Source of the DNA: Nitrospinaceae bacterium
Lineage (GTDB): Bacteria > Nitrospinota > Nitrospinia > Nitrospinales > VA-1
Length of the DNA stretch: 64,000 nt
Assembly: GCA_029261655.1 (NCBI GenBank)
Contig: JAJDAY010000001.1
Coordinates: forward strand, 1 to 64,000
Direction: 5' to 3'
Below, piece after piece: positions 53,419 through 63,509 of the stretch. Every line of letters begins with the position of its first letter. The stretch's first letter is position 1. The notes under the pieces were generated by a model that saw nothing but the letters and a program-made list of their open reading frames with translations, ran no database searches and was not told the origin of the DNA. The translations under genes were made by a program, and so were the position numbers.

Positions 53419-54126
53419 TCAGGCAGGGGGATTGTCCAGCAGAGCGATCAGTTCCGCCAAACTGGATAAAACCAGATCCGCCCCGGAAAAATCAATGTTC
53501 TGGTTGAGCGGGTTCCTGATGATGAGGCAGGGCATATTTGCCTGGGTCGCCGCCTGCAACCCTTTCAGAGCATCTTCCATAACGAGGCAGGTCTCCGGGG
53601 GGTGTGCAAGAGCTTTTGCCGCTTCCAGGAAAATGTCGGGATACGGTTTTTCCCTGGGGGCGGACTCTTTGCCCAATATGACAGGAAAGTGAGAAAGCGC
53701 ATTAGCGTTTTTCAGGATGGATCGAATGTCTTTGGTCCAGGAACCGGATGCGATGGCAAGCCTGTGAGTGGGAATGAGGGATTTTGTGAGCGCCAGAGCT
53801 TCGGGAAATAGTTTGATGTCCCCGCTTTCGCAATACCTGGAATACAGTTCAAATTTCTGCTGGCGCAATTCCACCGGGTCCACGCCCAGGTTCAAGTTGT
53901 GCCTTTCGATCTCGCCCGCAATCCCCTTGCCTTTGGATGTCCATTCCACCCAGTACTCATCTTTATTGAGAGTGTGTCCGTAACGCTCGAACACTTCGTT
54001 GTAAGCCAGGTAATGGAAAGGCTCCGAGTCGGCGAGCAGGCCGTCAAAATCAAAAACAACGCAGGAGCAACGTTGCATCAGCGCGCGAAGTTTATCGGAC
54101 TTGTCTGGGTCGGAGGGTGTGGACAT
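53419..54126 (-). CDS. HAD-superfamily hydrolase (beta-phosphoglucomutase-like)
   Basis: A 235-aa cytoplasmic phosphatase or phosphomutase. HAD motif I is FDFDGLLADSEP with the nucleophile Asp, the four-helix cap follows, motif II is AIASGSW, and motifs III and IV are in KPYPDIFLEAAK and CLVMEDALKGLQAA. The ATG at 54126 is chosen; the frame extends upstream to 54222 into the signal peptidase gene. It follows lepB on the same strand, so it may be co-transcribed with lepA-lepB. Confidence 0.87.
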   Translation of the reverse strand: MSTPSDPDKSDKLRALMQRCSCVVFDFDGLLADSEPFHYLAYNEVFERYGHTLNKDEYWVEWTSKGKGIAGEIERHNLNLGVDPVELRQQKFELYSRYCESGDIKLFPEALALTKSLIPTHRLAIASGSWTKDIRSILKNANALSHFPVILGKESAPREKPYPDIFLEAAKALAHPPETCLVMEDALKGLQAATQANMPCLIIRNPLNQNIDFSGADLVLSSLAELIALLDNPPA

Positions 54127-54182
54127 GGAAAGCAAAAAACTTCTTTCTGTCGAAATGAAACCACGAGGTTTTCTATAAGAGT

Positions 54183-54860
54183 TTATTCTAAAACTTGTCC
54201 AAAACGATCGGAACGAATCCAACTGTCAAGCGAGTTCCAGGACCAATAAATCACCAGGGCCTTGCCTTTCACTTTTTTAAAATCCAAAAACCCCCAGTAT
54301 CGGCTGTCCTGGCTGTTTTCCCGATTGTCGCCCATCATGAACAAGTGGCCTTCGGGAACCACGACCGGGCCAAAATCATCCCGGGGAACCAGAGGTTCGG
54401 TTCCCGGCAGTTCTCTATGGTAGCCGTGCGGGTCGGCGTAAGGTTTTTCGTTGATAAATAATTTTTGACTTTTAACCTGGAGCAAGTCCCCCGGCAAACC
54501 GATCACCCGTTTTATAAAATCCCGCTGTTCGTCTTTGGGAAACTTGAAAACGATGATATCGCCACGTTCCGGCAACTCGGGAAATAAGGTGATGTCGGGG
54601 AAAAGTTTCAGGTTGATCCAGGGGATCACGTTCGGGATATGGATTCCGTAAGCAAATTTGGAAACAAGAATGTGGTCCCCGATCAAGAGGGTGGGTTCCA
54701 TGGACCCGGAGGGAATTTTGAAAGCCTGGATCACAAAGGTTCGGATGAACAAGGCCAGCATGAGAGCAATGATGATGGCCTCGGCGTATTCCCTGAATAC
54801 GCTTTTATTTTTTTTTCTCACCCCTGTATCTGAAGCAGAGTCGATCGCCTTATTTTCCAT
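54183..54860 (-). CDS. lepB: Signal peptidase I
   Basis: Inner-membrane serine protease of 225 aa that removes signal peptides on the periplasmic side. One TM ([17 protein letters not shown]) is followed by box [15 protein letters not shown] with catalytic Ser53, box [15 protein letters not shown] with the general-base Lys, and box [16 protein letters not shown]. Its start overlaps the lepA stop by 11 bases. Confidence 0.96.
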   Translation of the reverse strand: MENKAIDSASDTGVRKKNKSVFREYAEAIIIALMLALFIRTFVIQAFKIPSGSMEPTLLIGDHILVSKFAYGIHIPNVIPWINLKLFPDITLFPELPERGDIIVFKFPKDEQRDFIKRVIGLPGDLLQVKSQKLFINEKPYADPHGYHRELPGTEPLVPRDDFGPVVVPEGHLFMMGDNRENSQDSRYWGFLDFKKVKGKALVIYWSWNSLDSWIRSDRFGQVLE

Positions 54861-56652
54861 CGGTCCTCAATACTGCTAAAAAGGCCTCTTGAGGAATTTC
54901 AACTTTTCCAATCTGCTTCATTTTCTTTTTACCCTCTTTTTGTTTCTCGAGTAATTTTCTTTTCCGGGTGATGTCGCCGCCATAACATTTGGCCAGCACA
55001 TTTTTTCTGAGCGCTTTGATGGTTTGCCGGGCGATCACCTTGCTCCCCACAGCCGCTTGAATCGCGACTTCATACATTTGCCGCGGGATTTGTTCCTTCA
55101 GGTTTTTGACCAGATCGCGGCCCTGGAAGTAGACCTTATCCTTATGCACGATCATGGAAAGGGCATCCACCACTTCGCCGTTGAGCAAGACGTCCAACTT
55201 TACCAGATTTGAAGCTCTGAAATCTATAAATTCGTAATCAAATGAAGCGAACCCTTTGGTCGAGGATTTTAATTTGTCATAAAAATCCAGCACGATTTCA
55301 TTGAACGGAATTTCATATTGTAAAAGCACCGTTCCGGGATTCAGGTACTCCATTTTTACCTGGTTTCCCCGCCGGTCGCGGGTCAGCGCCATGATGGTGC
55401 CGATGTATTCCTCAGGAGCGATGATGGTGCCGACAACATAAGGTTCTTCCAGGTGGTCGATATTTTTTATTTCGTTTAACTTGGCGGGGTTGTCAATTTG
55501 AATGACCTGGCCATCGGTGGTGAAAATATTATAAACAACCGTGGGCGCCGTGGTCAGAAGGTCGACATGGTATTCCCGGGTCAAGCGTTCGCGCACAATC
55601 TCCATGTGCAGCAACCCCAGAAATCCGCAACGAAACCCGAAACCAAGCGCGGTGGAGGTTTCTGCCTCGTAGGAGACCGAGGCGTCGTTCAAGCGCAGTT
55701 TCTTCAAAGCGTCACGCAACATTTCATACTGATCGCCGCTGATAGGATACAGCCCGCTGAAAACCATCGGTTTGACTTCCTTGTAACCGGGTAAAGCTTC
55801 AGACGTTGGTTTTTGTGAATGCGTGACGGTGTCGCCGATTTTTGTCTGGTCCAGTTGTTTGATGTTGGCCACCATGTATCCCACTTCCCCGGCACGCAAT
55901 ATCTCTTTCCGCTGTTGGGCGGGAGTGAATACTCCAAGCTCCTCCACGGTAAATTTATTGCCGGTGGCCATCATGACAATTTCATCCCCCGTTTTGAGGG
56001 TTCCTTCCTTAACTTTTATCAGGACAATCACGCCCCGGTAAGAATCATACCAGGCGTCGAACAGCAGGCATTTGAGGGGGCTGTCACAATCGCCTGTGGG
56101 AGGCGGGATGTGGGCCACCACCGCATTCATCACCTCTTCGATGCCGATGCCCTCCTTGGCGCTGACCAGAACGGCTTCATCCGCTTCGATCTGGCAGATA
56201 TCCTCCAACTGTTCCTTGACGTTATCCGGGTCGGCGCTGGGAAGGTCGATTTTATTGATGACGGGAATGATGTACAGATCGTGCTGCATGGCCAGATTGA
56301 GGTTGGCCAGAGTCTGGGCCTGAATGCCCTGCGTGGCGTCCACGACCAGCAAAACGCCCTCACAGGCGGCCAGGCTCCGGGAAACTTCGTAGGTGAAATC
56401 CACGTGTCCCGGAGTGTCGATCATGTTGAAAGTATAAATTTCCCCTTTGGCATTTTTGTAACTCAGGCACACCGTTTGCGCCTTGATAGTGATGCCGCGC
56501 TCGCGTTCCAGATCCATATTGTCCAGAACCTGTTCTTTCATCTCCCTTTTTTCAAGGCCGCCGGTGGACAGGATCAGTTTGTCCGCTAGGGTGGATTTGC
56601 CATGATCGATATGGGCGATGATCGAAAAATTTCGCAGTTGATTCTGATTCAT
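54850..56652 (-). CDS. lepA: Elongation factor 4 (LepA)
   Basis: Ribosome-associated GTPase of 600 aa. The G domain has [14 protein letters not shown] (G1), the RGITIKAQT switch, DTPGHVDF (G3), [10 protein letters not shown] (G4) and SAK (G5). The C-terminal LepA-specific domain contains [25 protein letters not shown] and the end [10 protein letters not shown]. It heads the lepA-lepB-HAD run. Confidence 0.97.
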   Translation of the reverse strand: MNQNQLRNFSIIAHIDHGKSTLADKLILSTGGLEKREMKEQVLDNMDLERERGITIKAQTVCLSYKNAKGEIYTFNMIDTPGHVDFTYEVSRSLAACEGVLLVVDATQGIQAQTLANLNLAMQHDLYIIPVINKIDLPSADPDNVKEQLEDICQIEADEAVLVSAKEGIGIEEVMNAVVAHIPPPTGDCDSPLKCLLFDAWYDSYRGVIVLIKVKEGTLKTGDEIVMMATGNKFTVEELGVFTPAQQRKEILRAGEVGYMVANIKQLDQTKIGDTVTHSQKPTSEALPGYKEVKPMVFSGLYPISGDQYEMLRDALKKLRLNDASVSYEAETSTALGFGFRCGFLGLLHMEIVRERLTREYHVDLLTTAPTVVYNIFTTDGQVIQIDNPAKLNEIKNIDHLEEPYVVGTIIAPEEYIGTIMALTRDRRGNQVKMEYLNPGTVLLQYEIPFNEIVLDFYDKLKSSTKGFASFDYEFIDFRASNLVKLDVLLNGEVVDALSMIVHKDKVYFQGRDLVKNLKEQIPRQMYEVAIQAAVGSKVIARQTIKALRKNVLAKCYGGDITRKRKLLEKQKEGKKKMKQIGKVEIPQEAFLAVLRTDGK

Positions 56653-56793
56653 AAATAAAAAGAGAAACTCAAATAATTAGTATCGTTGAATTTGCTTTCG
56701 CGGCCTCTTTGACAGCAGGAGACAGACGGTAATATTGAATTCATCGAGGCGGGCTAACAACCGGCCCCAACCCCGCACTTTAAAAAATATTTC

Positions 56794-57786
56794 TCACTGG
56801 GATAACTGGGATAATGGAAGGGGAGAATTTTCCGGATGACTCAGGTATTCCCGCCAATCATTGAAGCGAATTTTCATGTCTTCGTAATCGTGATCGTTGT
56901 CTATGTCCAGAGCCGCTCCCGCATAAGGGACTTCGAGGCCCACGAACCGGGCTTTCATGATATTCGAGATACTTTTTTCCAGCGCCTTTTTAGGCGTGAG
57001 AGAGCGAAAAACCCGGACCATCGACTCCAGCCCCAGGCTGGCAAACAGCAGACTCATCTGCACCCCAAAGTAATACTGATAGTGTTTTACTTTGTCCTTG
57101 CCCAAAAGGGACAACCCAAAAAGAACCATGTTTTTGAAATTTCTTTGATGGCGGTATTGATACATCTTCTGGATGTATTCCCGGTTTTCAATGCCAATGG
57201 GTTTCACCAGATGGAGATTGTTGATTCGGTAACTGTTTTCCTTCAAATGCAGGTACGCCATTTTGATGCCGGGCTTGCCATCCCTGGGATAGAAAAATTC
57301 CAGATTCTGTTTTGATGTCAGTCCGAGGACATGGTCGTGGTTTTCAATCTGACTGTGTTTGATGAAATGCTCCACTTCGTGAGCCGTGAGCAAAGGAGAA
57401 TCGCAGGGAACTATCAATACCGCCTTATCTCGATAAACGGAATTTTCCGGAATCTGCATGTTTTCCCCGTCAGGAAGCGTTTGCAAAAAGGTGTGCCAGA
57501 TATTTTCATACAGATTGTTTTTTTGCTCAACAATGTGAACCGGTTTCGGGTAATCAAGATGTCCCGCATTATTTTTGAACAGGTCATTCAGCTTGTCGCG
57601 AAGGCCCACGATATAAATGGCCCGAATCGAATTGACGTTCTGCAAGGCATCCACAACATAATTGATGATACATTTTCCGTTTATTTTCAGGAACGCCTTG
57701 TGCTGATGAAAAACCTTGTAGCTCGATTCCCCTTCCCCGGCTACCAGAATGGCGTCAAATTTTTTCTCGATCGGCATCAAATTCAT
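56794..57786 (-). CDS. MobA-like nucleotidyltransferase-fold protein
   Basis: A 330-aa GT-A fold protein related to NTP transferases. The N-terminus has AILVAGEGESSYKVFHQHKAFLKINGKCII, where the usual GxGxRxxxxxxK pattern is altered (GEGESSYK), and a conserved AVLIVPCDSPLLTAHEV metal-binding D-x-P. The C-terminal half is helical with basic patches and an A-A-L-D-I-D-N-D end, like the terminal D-x-D of such enzymes. The substrate is unknown; it could activate a sugar phosphate or a cofactor. Confidence 0.75.
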   Translation of the reverse strand: MNLMPIEKKFDAILVAGEGESSYKVFHQHKAFLKINGKCIINYVVDALQNVNSIRAIYIVGLRDKLNDLFKNNAGHLDYPKPVHIVEQKNNLYENIWHTFLQTLPDGENMQIPENSVYRDKAVLIVPCDSPLLTAHEVEHFIKHSQIENHDHVLGLTSKQNLEFFYPRDGKPGIKMAYLHLKENSYRINNLHLVKPIGIENREYIQKMYQYRHQRNFKNMVLFGLSLLGKDKVKHYQYYFGVQMSLLFASLGLESMVRVFRSLTPKKALEKSISNIMKARFVGLEVPYAGAALDIDNDHDYEDMKIRFNDWREYLSHPENSPLPLSQLSQ

Positions 57787-57962
57787 TTGTATTCCCTGAA
57801 CAATCGGTTTTTTTTCATTTGCATCTTAATAAGGTGGATTCCAATAATAGCTCAAGCGGTCTTTCGAGCCATTTAGTTTTTCTTTCTTGAACTCGCAATT
57901 AAAATTGGTTATACCAGCTAAGGTCCCGTGATTCATTCAAGATAACAGATTCCACAGCGAAT

Positions 57963-59081
57963 ATGTCCCAAGAAACTTCCACAGCGTTGAAAACCACACC
58001 CCTCTATACGGTCCACAAGGAACTGGGCGCAAAGCTTGTTCCCTTTGCCGGCTGGCACATGCCCATCCAATATCAGGGTATCATTCAGGAGCATCTATGC
58101 GTTCGCAACGGGGTCGGTATTTTCGACGTCAGTCACATGGGGGAAATTGATATTCGGGGAAAAGAATCCGGGAAATTTCTGCAAAAACTAGTCACCAATG
58201 ATATCGAAAAAATGTCGGATCATTCCATACTTTATACCGTCATGTGCTATGAAGACGGCGGGGTCGTGGATGACCTGCTGGTCCACCGGTTTTCCGAAGA
58301 CCATTATTTTCTGTGCGTCAACGCCGCCAATTGTGCCAAGGATTACGAATGGGTCCGGAAAATCGCCCAGCCCTACGACGTCAAGGTTCAGGACATCAGC
58401 CAGGAAACCGCGCAACTGGCCATTCAGGGGAAAGACGCGGAAAAATTACTGCAAAAAATGTTCGATGTGCCCCTGAATGACTTGAGATACTACCATTTTA
58501 AAAAAGGGAAAATCCACAAGAATGATTGTATAATCTCCCGGACCGGATACACAGGCGAAGACGGATTTGAGATTTACATTGATTCCAGCCTCGCGGAACC
58601 GGTGTTTCGGGAAATTCTTGAAGCCGGAAAACCCTTTAATATCCAACCGATCGGACTTGCGGCGCGGGATACCCTGCGTCTGGAAATGGGGTATGCGCTC
58701 TACGGCAATGACATCACCGCAGAAACGTCTCCCCTGGAAGCGGGCCTTGGGTGGGTGGTCAAACTGCAAAAAGAGGATTTTATCGGCAAAGAAAGTCTTA
58801 AGAATCAAAAGGAAGCCGGGCTGAAAAGAAAACTTGTGGGCATAAAACTTCTGGAAAGAGGCATTCCAAGACCCCATTACCCGGTGTTCTCAGGCGATCG
58901 ACCGGTCGGTGAACTGACCAGCGGAACCTTTTCCCCTTCCTTGAACATGGGCATCGGATTGTGTTATGTATCTCCAGAACATGCAAAAGTAGGGTCCCGG
59001 TTGAGTGTTGGAATTAGAAATAAGCAGGTTCCAGCCGAAATCGTCAAACCGCCTTTTGTGGTTTCCGGAGTGAAAAAATAA
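57963..59081 (+). CDS. gcvT: Aminomethyltransferase (glycine cleavage T protein)
   Basis: Folate-dependent T protein of 372 aa that accepts the aminomethyl group from GcvH and makes methylene-tetrahydrofolate. Motifs are PLYTVHKELGAKLVPFAGWHMPIQY at the start, DVSHMGEIDI, RTGYTGEDGFEIY and GLAARDTLRLEMGYALYG. It heads gcvT-gcvH-gcvPA. Confidence 0.96.
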   Translation: MSQETSTALKTTPLYTVHKELGAKLVPFAGWHMPIQYQGIIQEHLCVRNGVGIFDVSHMGEIDIRGKESGKFLQKLVTNDIEKMSDHSILYTVMCYEDGGVVDDLLVHRFSEDHYFLCVNAANCAKDYEWVRKIAQPYDVKVQDISQETAQLAIQGKDAEKLLQKMFDVPLNDLRYYHFKKGKIHKNDCIISRTGYTGEDGFEIYIDSSLAEPVFREILEAGKPFNIQPIGLAARDTLRLEMGYALYGNDITAETSPLEAGLGWVVKLQKEDFIGKESLKNQKEAGLKRKLVGIKLLERGIPRPHYPVFSGDRPVGELTSGTFSPSLNMGIGLCYVSPEHAKVGSRLSVGIRNKQVPAEIVKPPFVVSGVKK

Positions 59082-59156
59082 CCCCCTGACGCCTCAGAGG
59101 AACAGCAAAAACGGTTTTGTTTTTTATAGACCCTTATTCAATGAAATGGAGGAAAC

Positions 59157-59543
59157 ATGGAGGTCCCGAAAGATCTTCGCTATACAATAGAGCACGAATG
59201 GATCCGGGTGAACGGTAATAAAGCCGTGATCGGCATCACTCAATTTGCCCAGGATCAACTGGGAGATGTGGTGTTCGTGGAAATGCCCAAGCCCGACACC
59301 CAGGTCACCAAGGAGAACACATTTGGAGTCGTGGAATCGGTCAAAACCGTTTCAGACCTGTACGCGCCTGCCAGCGGTAAGGTGATTGCCATTAACACGG
59401 ATCTGGAGACGCAACCGGAACTGATCAACAGCGAACCCTATGGCAAGGGTTGGATTCTGGAAATAGAACTTTCGGACTCCAAAGAACTGGACGGTCTTTT
59501 GACCCCGGAACAATACAGTGAACAATGTGAAAAAGAGCATTGA
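59157..59543 (+). CDS. gcvH: Glycine cleavage system H protein
   Basis: Lipoyl carrier of 128 aa. The lipoylated Lys63 lies in FGVVESVKTVSDLYAP; YTIEHEWIRV and VGITQFAQDQLGDVVFVE-like segments are typical (here VIGITQFAQDQLGD). GGAGG precedes the ATG. It shuttles the aminomethyl group between GcvP and GcvT. Confidence 0.97.
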   Translation: MEVPKDLRYTIEHEWIRVNGNKAVIGITQFAQDQLGDVVFVEMPKPDTQVTKENTFGVVESVKTVSDLYAPASGKVIAINTDLETQPELINSEPYGKGWILEIELSDSKELDGLLTPEQYSEQCEKEH

Positions 59544-59627
59544 AGTTGGTCTCGCCCTAAAATGAACCGAACACCCCTTGCGGCCTTTTCCAGCTGATTC
59601 CGATAATTTCAACAAGAATTTTATTCG

Positions 59628-60977
59628 ATGCGGTACATCCCCCATACCGAAAAAGACATCCGCGAGATGCTCGCCAAAATTGGCGTAAAAGATATTGAGC
59701 AATTGTTTGACAGCATCCCGGATGAATTGCGTCTGGGAGAAAAACAGCTCGACCTTCCTAAAAGCCGTTCTGAATCGGAATTGACCGGCTTTCTTGCCCG
59801 GATGCAAAAACGCAATATCAATTCTGAAGAAGTTTCTCTTTTCCTGGGAGCGGGAGCCTACCGCCATTTCAGCCCGGCGCTGATCGACCATTTGATTTCA
59901 CGCGGAGAATTTGCCACCAGCTACACTCCCTATCAACCGGAAGTCAGCCAGGGAACCCTGCAGGCAATTTTTGAATTCCAAACCATGATCGCCATGCTCA
60001 CGGGCATGGATATCGCCAACGCATCCATGTACGATGGCGCGTCCGCCCTTGCCGAAGCTGTGATCATGGCGGAGCGGGTGACTCGCAAGCGGGAAATTTT
60101 GATCTCCCGCGCGGTGCACCCGGAATACCGGCAGGTGGTCGAAACTTATACCCGATCCAATGAAATCGAAATCGTTGAAATTCCCTTTTCAGCCAACGGA
60201 AAAACCGATGTCGATTTCATAGTGGATCGATTGAGCGACCAAACGGCGGCGGTGGTTTTGCAAAGCCCAAATTATTTTGGAGTTGTTGAAGAATACGCGG
60301 GGTTAAAAAAGCATTTGACCGAACAGGGGGTGTTGTTGATCGTGGCGGTGGCGGAAGCGATTTCACTCGGCATCCTGAAGCCGCCGGGCTTACGGGGCGC
60401 GGATATTGTCGTCGGCGAAGGCCAGTCCTTCGGGCTTTCCCTGGCCTACGGCGGACCGTATGTGGGGTTTTTCGCGACTCAGAACAAATACCTAAGGCAA
60501 ATGCCGGGACGGCTGGTCGGAGAAACCGTGGATCGAAACGGGCAAAGATCCTACGTCCTCACGTTGTCCACCCGTGAACAGCACATCCGGCGTGAACGCG
60601 CAACCTCCAACATCTGCACCAACCAGGGCTTGTGCGCTCTGGCCGCGACTATTTATCTGGCCACGATGGGCAAACAGGGTCTGCGGGAAGTCGCGTTGCT
60701 GAACCTGAAAAAAGCCGACTATTTGAAGAACCGGTTGCGTAAGATCAAAGGATATAAAATCCGGTTTGACGCCGACACCTTCAACGAATTTGTTCTGGAA
60801 TGCCCCAAACCCGCCGAAGAAATCCGTGATGCGCTGATGCAGGATGCCAATATCTTAGCCGGAGTTCCCCTCAAGACCCACTACCCCGAATTTCCCGACA
60901 GCCTGCTGATTTGCGCCACCGAACTGAACACCCAGGAAGAAATGGACCGCTTTGCCGAAAAACTGGAAGCGATGTGA
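59628..60977 (+). CDS. gcvPA: Glycine dehydrogenase (decarboxylating) subunit 1
   Basis: N-terminal half of the split P protein, 449 aa. Features are YIPHTEKDIREML, FLGAGAYRHFSPALIDHL, TPYQPEVSQGTLQ, ASMYDGASALAEA, ADIVVGEGQSFG and TSNICTNQGLCALAA. The PLP-binding Lys is in subunit 2 (gcvPB), which normally follows directly but is absent here; the next gene is a disulfide oxidoreductase on the opposite strand. Subunit 2 must be encoded elsewhere. Confidence 0.95.
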   Translation: MRYIPHTEKDIREMLAKIGVKDIEQLFDSIPDELRLGEKQLDLPKSRSESELTGFLARMQKRNINSEEVSLFLGAGAYRHFSPALIDHLISRGEFATSYTPYQPEVSQGTLQAIFEFQTMIAMLTGMDIANASMYDGASALAEAVIMAERVTRKREILISRAVHPEYRQVVETYTRSNEIEIVEIPFSANGKTDVDFIVDRLSDQTAAVVLQSPNYFGVVEEYAGLKKHLTEQGVLLIVAVAEAISLGILKPPGLRGADIVVGEGQSFGLSLAYGGPYVGFFATQNKYLRQMPGRLVGETVDRNGQRSYVLTLSTREQHIRRERATSNICTNQGLCALAATIYLATMGKQGLREVALLNLKKADYLKNRLRKIKGYKIRFDADTFNEFVLECPKPAEEIRDALMQDANILAGVPLKTHYPEFPDSLLICATELNTQEEMDRFAEKLEAM

Positions 60978-61004
60978 ACCTGGCAGTTGCCTTTATTTGT
61001 CCGT

Positions 61005-62378
61005 TCAGGCTAATTTTTCAATCAGATCTTCAGCAGGATAGGTGATGATTTCTGACAGGGTGGGGTGGTAGTGTGGAATCTTCAGGAGGTCGTGCACGGT
61101 TCCGTTGAAATACATGGCGGTGATGAGTTGATGGATCAACTCTCCGGCTTCGGGTCCGACGATATGAGCGCCGAGGATCTTTCCTGTTTTTGGCTGGCAC
61201 AATATTTTTACATGCCCATGAGTCTCTCCCATGCAAATTGATTTTCCATGATCGTTGAACGGGTAGGAGGCGACGAGATAAGAGATGTCTCCGGCCCGGC
61301 ATTCTTTTTCACTGAGACCCACACTCGCCACCGCCGGGTCGGTGAAGACGACGCTTGCTTTCAAACGGTCGTCCATCTTACGGGCCGGCTGGTCGGGAAA
61401 AACGGCGTTGTGCGCCGCGATCTCTCCTTGCTCAATCGCGATGTGGACGATCTCGTGTAAGCCGTTGACATCGCCGACGGCAAAAATATGCGGTTGCCCG
61501 GTGCGCATTTCAGAGTCCACCACGATTTTTCCCATGTGGGTTGCAACCCCCGCTGATTCCAGGTTGAGCCCGTCGGTATTAGGGCGTCTTCCCAACGCCT
61601 GTAAAATGTGTTCGGCGCGCACGGTTTTTTCCTGCGTTTCATGCAGGAACCTGAGAACACGGTCATTGCCCTCTTTGGAGACCCCCAATATTCGCGTGCC
61701 GGTATAGACATCCATCCCTTCCTCGCGCAATCTGGCCTCCACGACGCGCGCCAGGTCTTCGTCGCCGCCGGATAAAATCTGATGACTGCGTTGAATGAGA
61801 CTGACCTTGACGCCGATGCGCGTGAAAAACTGGGCAAGCTCGACTGCGACAGGTCCCGCTCCCAGCACGATCAACGATTTGGGAGCCGCGCGCATTTCGA
61901 GGACATCGTCGCTCGTGAGGGCTCCCGCTTCTTTCAGGCCGGGCACGGGAAATTCCGAGATTTTGGAACCGGTCGCGATGATGAAGTTTTTGGCGCGCAG
62001 GGTTTGAGTTCCCACTTGCAATTCGTTTGGCGAAAGAAAGGCGGCGGCGTCTTCAAACAAAGTGAAGCCTGGGTCCTGCAACTGTTCGACGCGGTATTTT
62101 GTGAATTCGCCGATGATGCGGTTTTTCCGGTCGTTGATGGCGGCAAGATCCGCTTTCGCCTGAACGGGCAATAGACCGAATTCGCTCGATCTTCGCTGGA
62201 GGGCCATGAGGTCGGACGACCTGAGGATGGTTTTGGTGGGCATGCATCCCCTCAGAATACACAACCCGCCCAGGGGTCCGTGGTCCACGATGGCGACCTT
62301 CGCTTGTCCCTCACGGGCTGTCCGGGCCGCCGCATAGCCCGCCGACCCGCCTCCGATTATGACGACATCGTAATCCAT
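61005..62378 (-). CDS. Dihydrolipoyl dehydrogenase-like flavin disulfide oxidoreductase
   Basis: FAD enzyme of 457 aa. VVIIGGGSAGYAAARTA binds FAD, and the redox-active pair is GGLCILRGCMPTK (CxxxxC). The second dinucleotide site is VLGAGPVAVELAQFF, and HIFAVGDVNG and the C-terminal HYHPTLSEIITYPAE (catalytic His-Glu) complete it. It may be the L protein of glycine cleavage, given the convergent gcv genes 27 bases away, or a related reductase such as a mercuric-reductase or soluble-transhydrogenase-like enzyme. Confidence 0.9.
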   Translation of the reverse strand: MDYDVVIIGGGSAGYAAARTAREGQAKVAIVDHGPLGGLCILRGCMPTKTILRSSDLMALQRRSSEFGLLPVQAKADLAAINDRKNRIIGEFTKYRVEQLQDPGFTLFEDAAAFLSPNELQVGTQTLRAKNFIIATGSKISEFPVPGLKEAGALTSDDVLEMRAAPKSLIVLGAGPVAVELAQFFTRIGVKVSLIQRSHQILSGGDEDLARVVEARLREEGMDVYTGTRILGVSKEGNDRVLRFLHETQEKTVRAEHILQALGRRPNTDGLNLESAGVATHMGKIVVDSEMRTGQPHIFAVGDVNGLHEIVHIAIEQGEIAAHNAVFPDQPARKMDDRLKASVVFTDPAVASVGLSEKECRAGDISYLVASYPFNDHGKSICMGETHGHVKILCQPKTGKILGAHIVGPEAGELIHQLITAMYFNGTVHDLLKIPHYHPTLSEIITYPAEDLIEKLA

Positions 62379-62405
62379 GGCCGTTTTTTTATTCGTGCTG
62401 GGAGG

Positions 62406-62936
62406 TTAGAGGGTCTGACAATCTTCTTCTGTCAGGTTGAATTCCCGACAGCACTCCTGAAGCAGGTCGATGGCGTTTTTGCCCATGAACTCGTCACCCT
62501 CTTTCTGGAAAAACTTCCGGGCGGCTATCAGGTGGTGAATGGTTTCCTTGCCTTTTTTCAGCGAGTAATACAACATCGCCAGGTTGCTGTGCGCTTTGGC
62601 AAATTCCGGATTGATTCGAATCGCTTCCTTATAGTGAAGGAAGGCTTCATCGATTTCACCGATCAGGTTGCTGACCACGGCGAGGCTGTAATGCACCATC
62701 GGGGATTCCGGTTTCAGGCGCAACGCTTCGCGAAAACATTTGGCCGCGTCCAGGTTCATGCGCAGTTTGCCGTAGCGGATTCCCAGGTTGAAGTGAGACA
62801 TGAAATGGTCGGGATCGATTTTAATGGCTTCTTTATAGGACTCCATGGCCCCGGCATCGTCTTTGATGCGACCGGCGGTCAATCCTTCCTGAAACCAATC
62901 TTCGGCGGTTTTTGCTGATGAGGATTCTGAAGACAT
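62406..62936 (-). CDS. TPR-repeat protein
   Basis: A 176-aa soluble protein with at least three tetratricopeptide repeats (SYKEAIKIDPDHFMSHFNLGIRYGKL, CFREALRLKPESPMVHYSLAVV, HYKEAIRINPEFAKAHSNLAMLYY by their A-x-x-L and P residues) and a C-terminal capping part. It is a protein-interaction scaffold of unknown partner. It lies upstream of the disulfide oxidoreductase, 27 bases apart, on the same strand. Confidence 0.87.
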   Translation of the reverse strand: MSSESSSAKTAEDWFQEGLTAGRIKDDAGAMESYKEAIKIDPDHFMSHFNLGIRYGKLRMNLDAAKCFREALRLKPESPMVHYSLAVVSNLIGEIDEAFLHYKEAIRINPEFAKAHSNLAMLYYSLKKGKETIHHLIAARKFFQKEGDEFMGKNAIDLLQECCREFNLTEEDCQTL

Positions 62937-63227
62937 GCTTTTTCCTTATCTTTTCGGTTTAAAAAGGGTCCAGGGGATCTGAAAAAAAACAATTTTTTCG
63001 AGGTCCCCCTGAGAAAGTCAAAATTTGGAAACGGATCGTGAACTATGCTACCTTATCGGGACATTAAATTTCAACAATCCAGCCCAATAAATGGGAAATA
63101 TTTTAGCCGGTCGGGACACCTTGATGGGCCGATGTTTTTATCGGACCGGGAAACTCCATCTGGACCGAAGGTCTCAGGGACGGTTATTATTAATTAAATT
63201 TTTTTTAAGAGAGAATAAAAACAAGTC

Positions 63228-63500
63228 ATGGCAGTAGAAAAAGGGTCTGAAGAAGAAAAATTGCTTTTGGGTAAATGGATCAAAATAGGGCAGGGACTCA
63301 TCGTTGCAGGGTCGGCGATGGGTGAATCATATCTCGACGCCAATATTGTGAGGCCAGATGACGTCGAAGAAAAATCCCGGAATTACGTGAAGTTCGACCA
63401 CGAAGTCGCAGAATCACTCCCGCACTTGAAAGGCCGTTTCCGCTGGGATCTGGAAAAATATTACCGGGAACGCTTCGGCCCCTACCTTCCGAAAGGATGA
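63228..63500 (+). CDS. Unknown small protein paired with the Rieske-like gene
   Basis: A 90-aa soluble protein beginning MAVEKGSEEEKLLLGKWIKIGQGLIV and ending RFRWDLEKYYRERFGPYLPKG. No signal peptide, cysteines or known domain are seen. It ends 9 bases before the Rieske-like gene on the same strand and is probably co-translated with it. Bases 62937-63227 hold its promoter region; no clear elements were seen apart from AT-rich sequence before the start. Confidence 0.65.
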   Translation: MAVEKGSEEEKLLLGKWIKIGQGLIVAGSAMGESYLDANIVRPDDVEEKSRNYVKFDHEVAESLPHLKGRFRWDLEKYYRERFGPYLPKG

Positions 63501-63509
63501 TTCGATTCA

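Noticed and set aside
55819..56589. A 256-codon frame opposite lepA
   Set aside because: It is a shadow of lepA, which shows all GTPase motifs on the other strand.
57787..57962. Glycine riboswitch before gcvT
   Set aside because: The conserved GGAGAG and CCGAAG-type elements of the glycine aptamer were not found in the leader.
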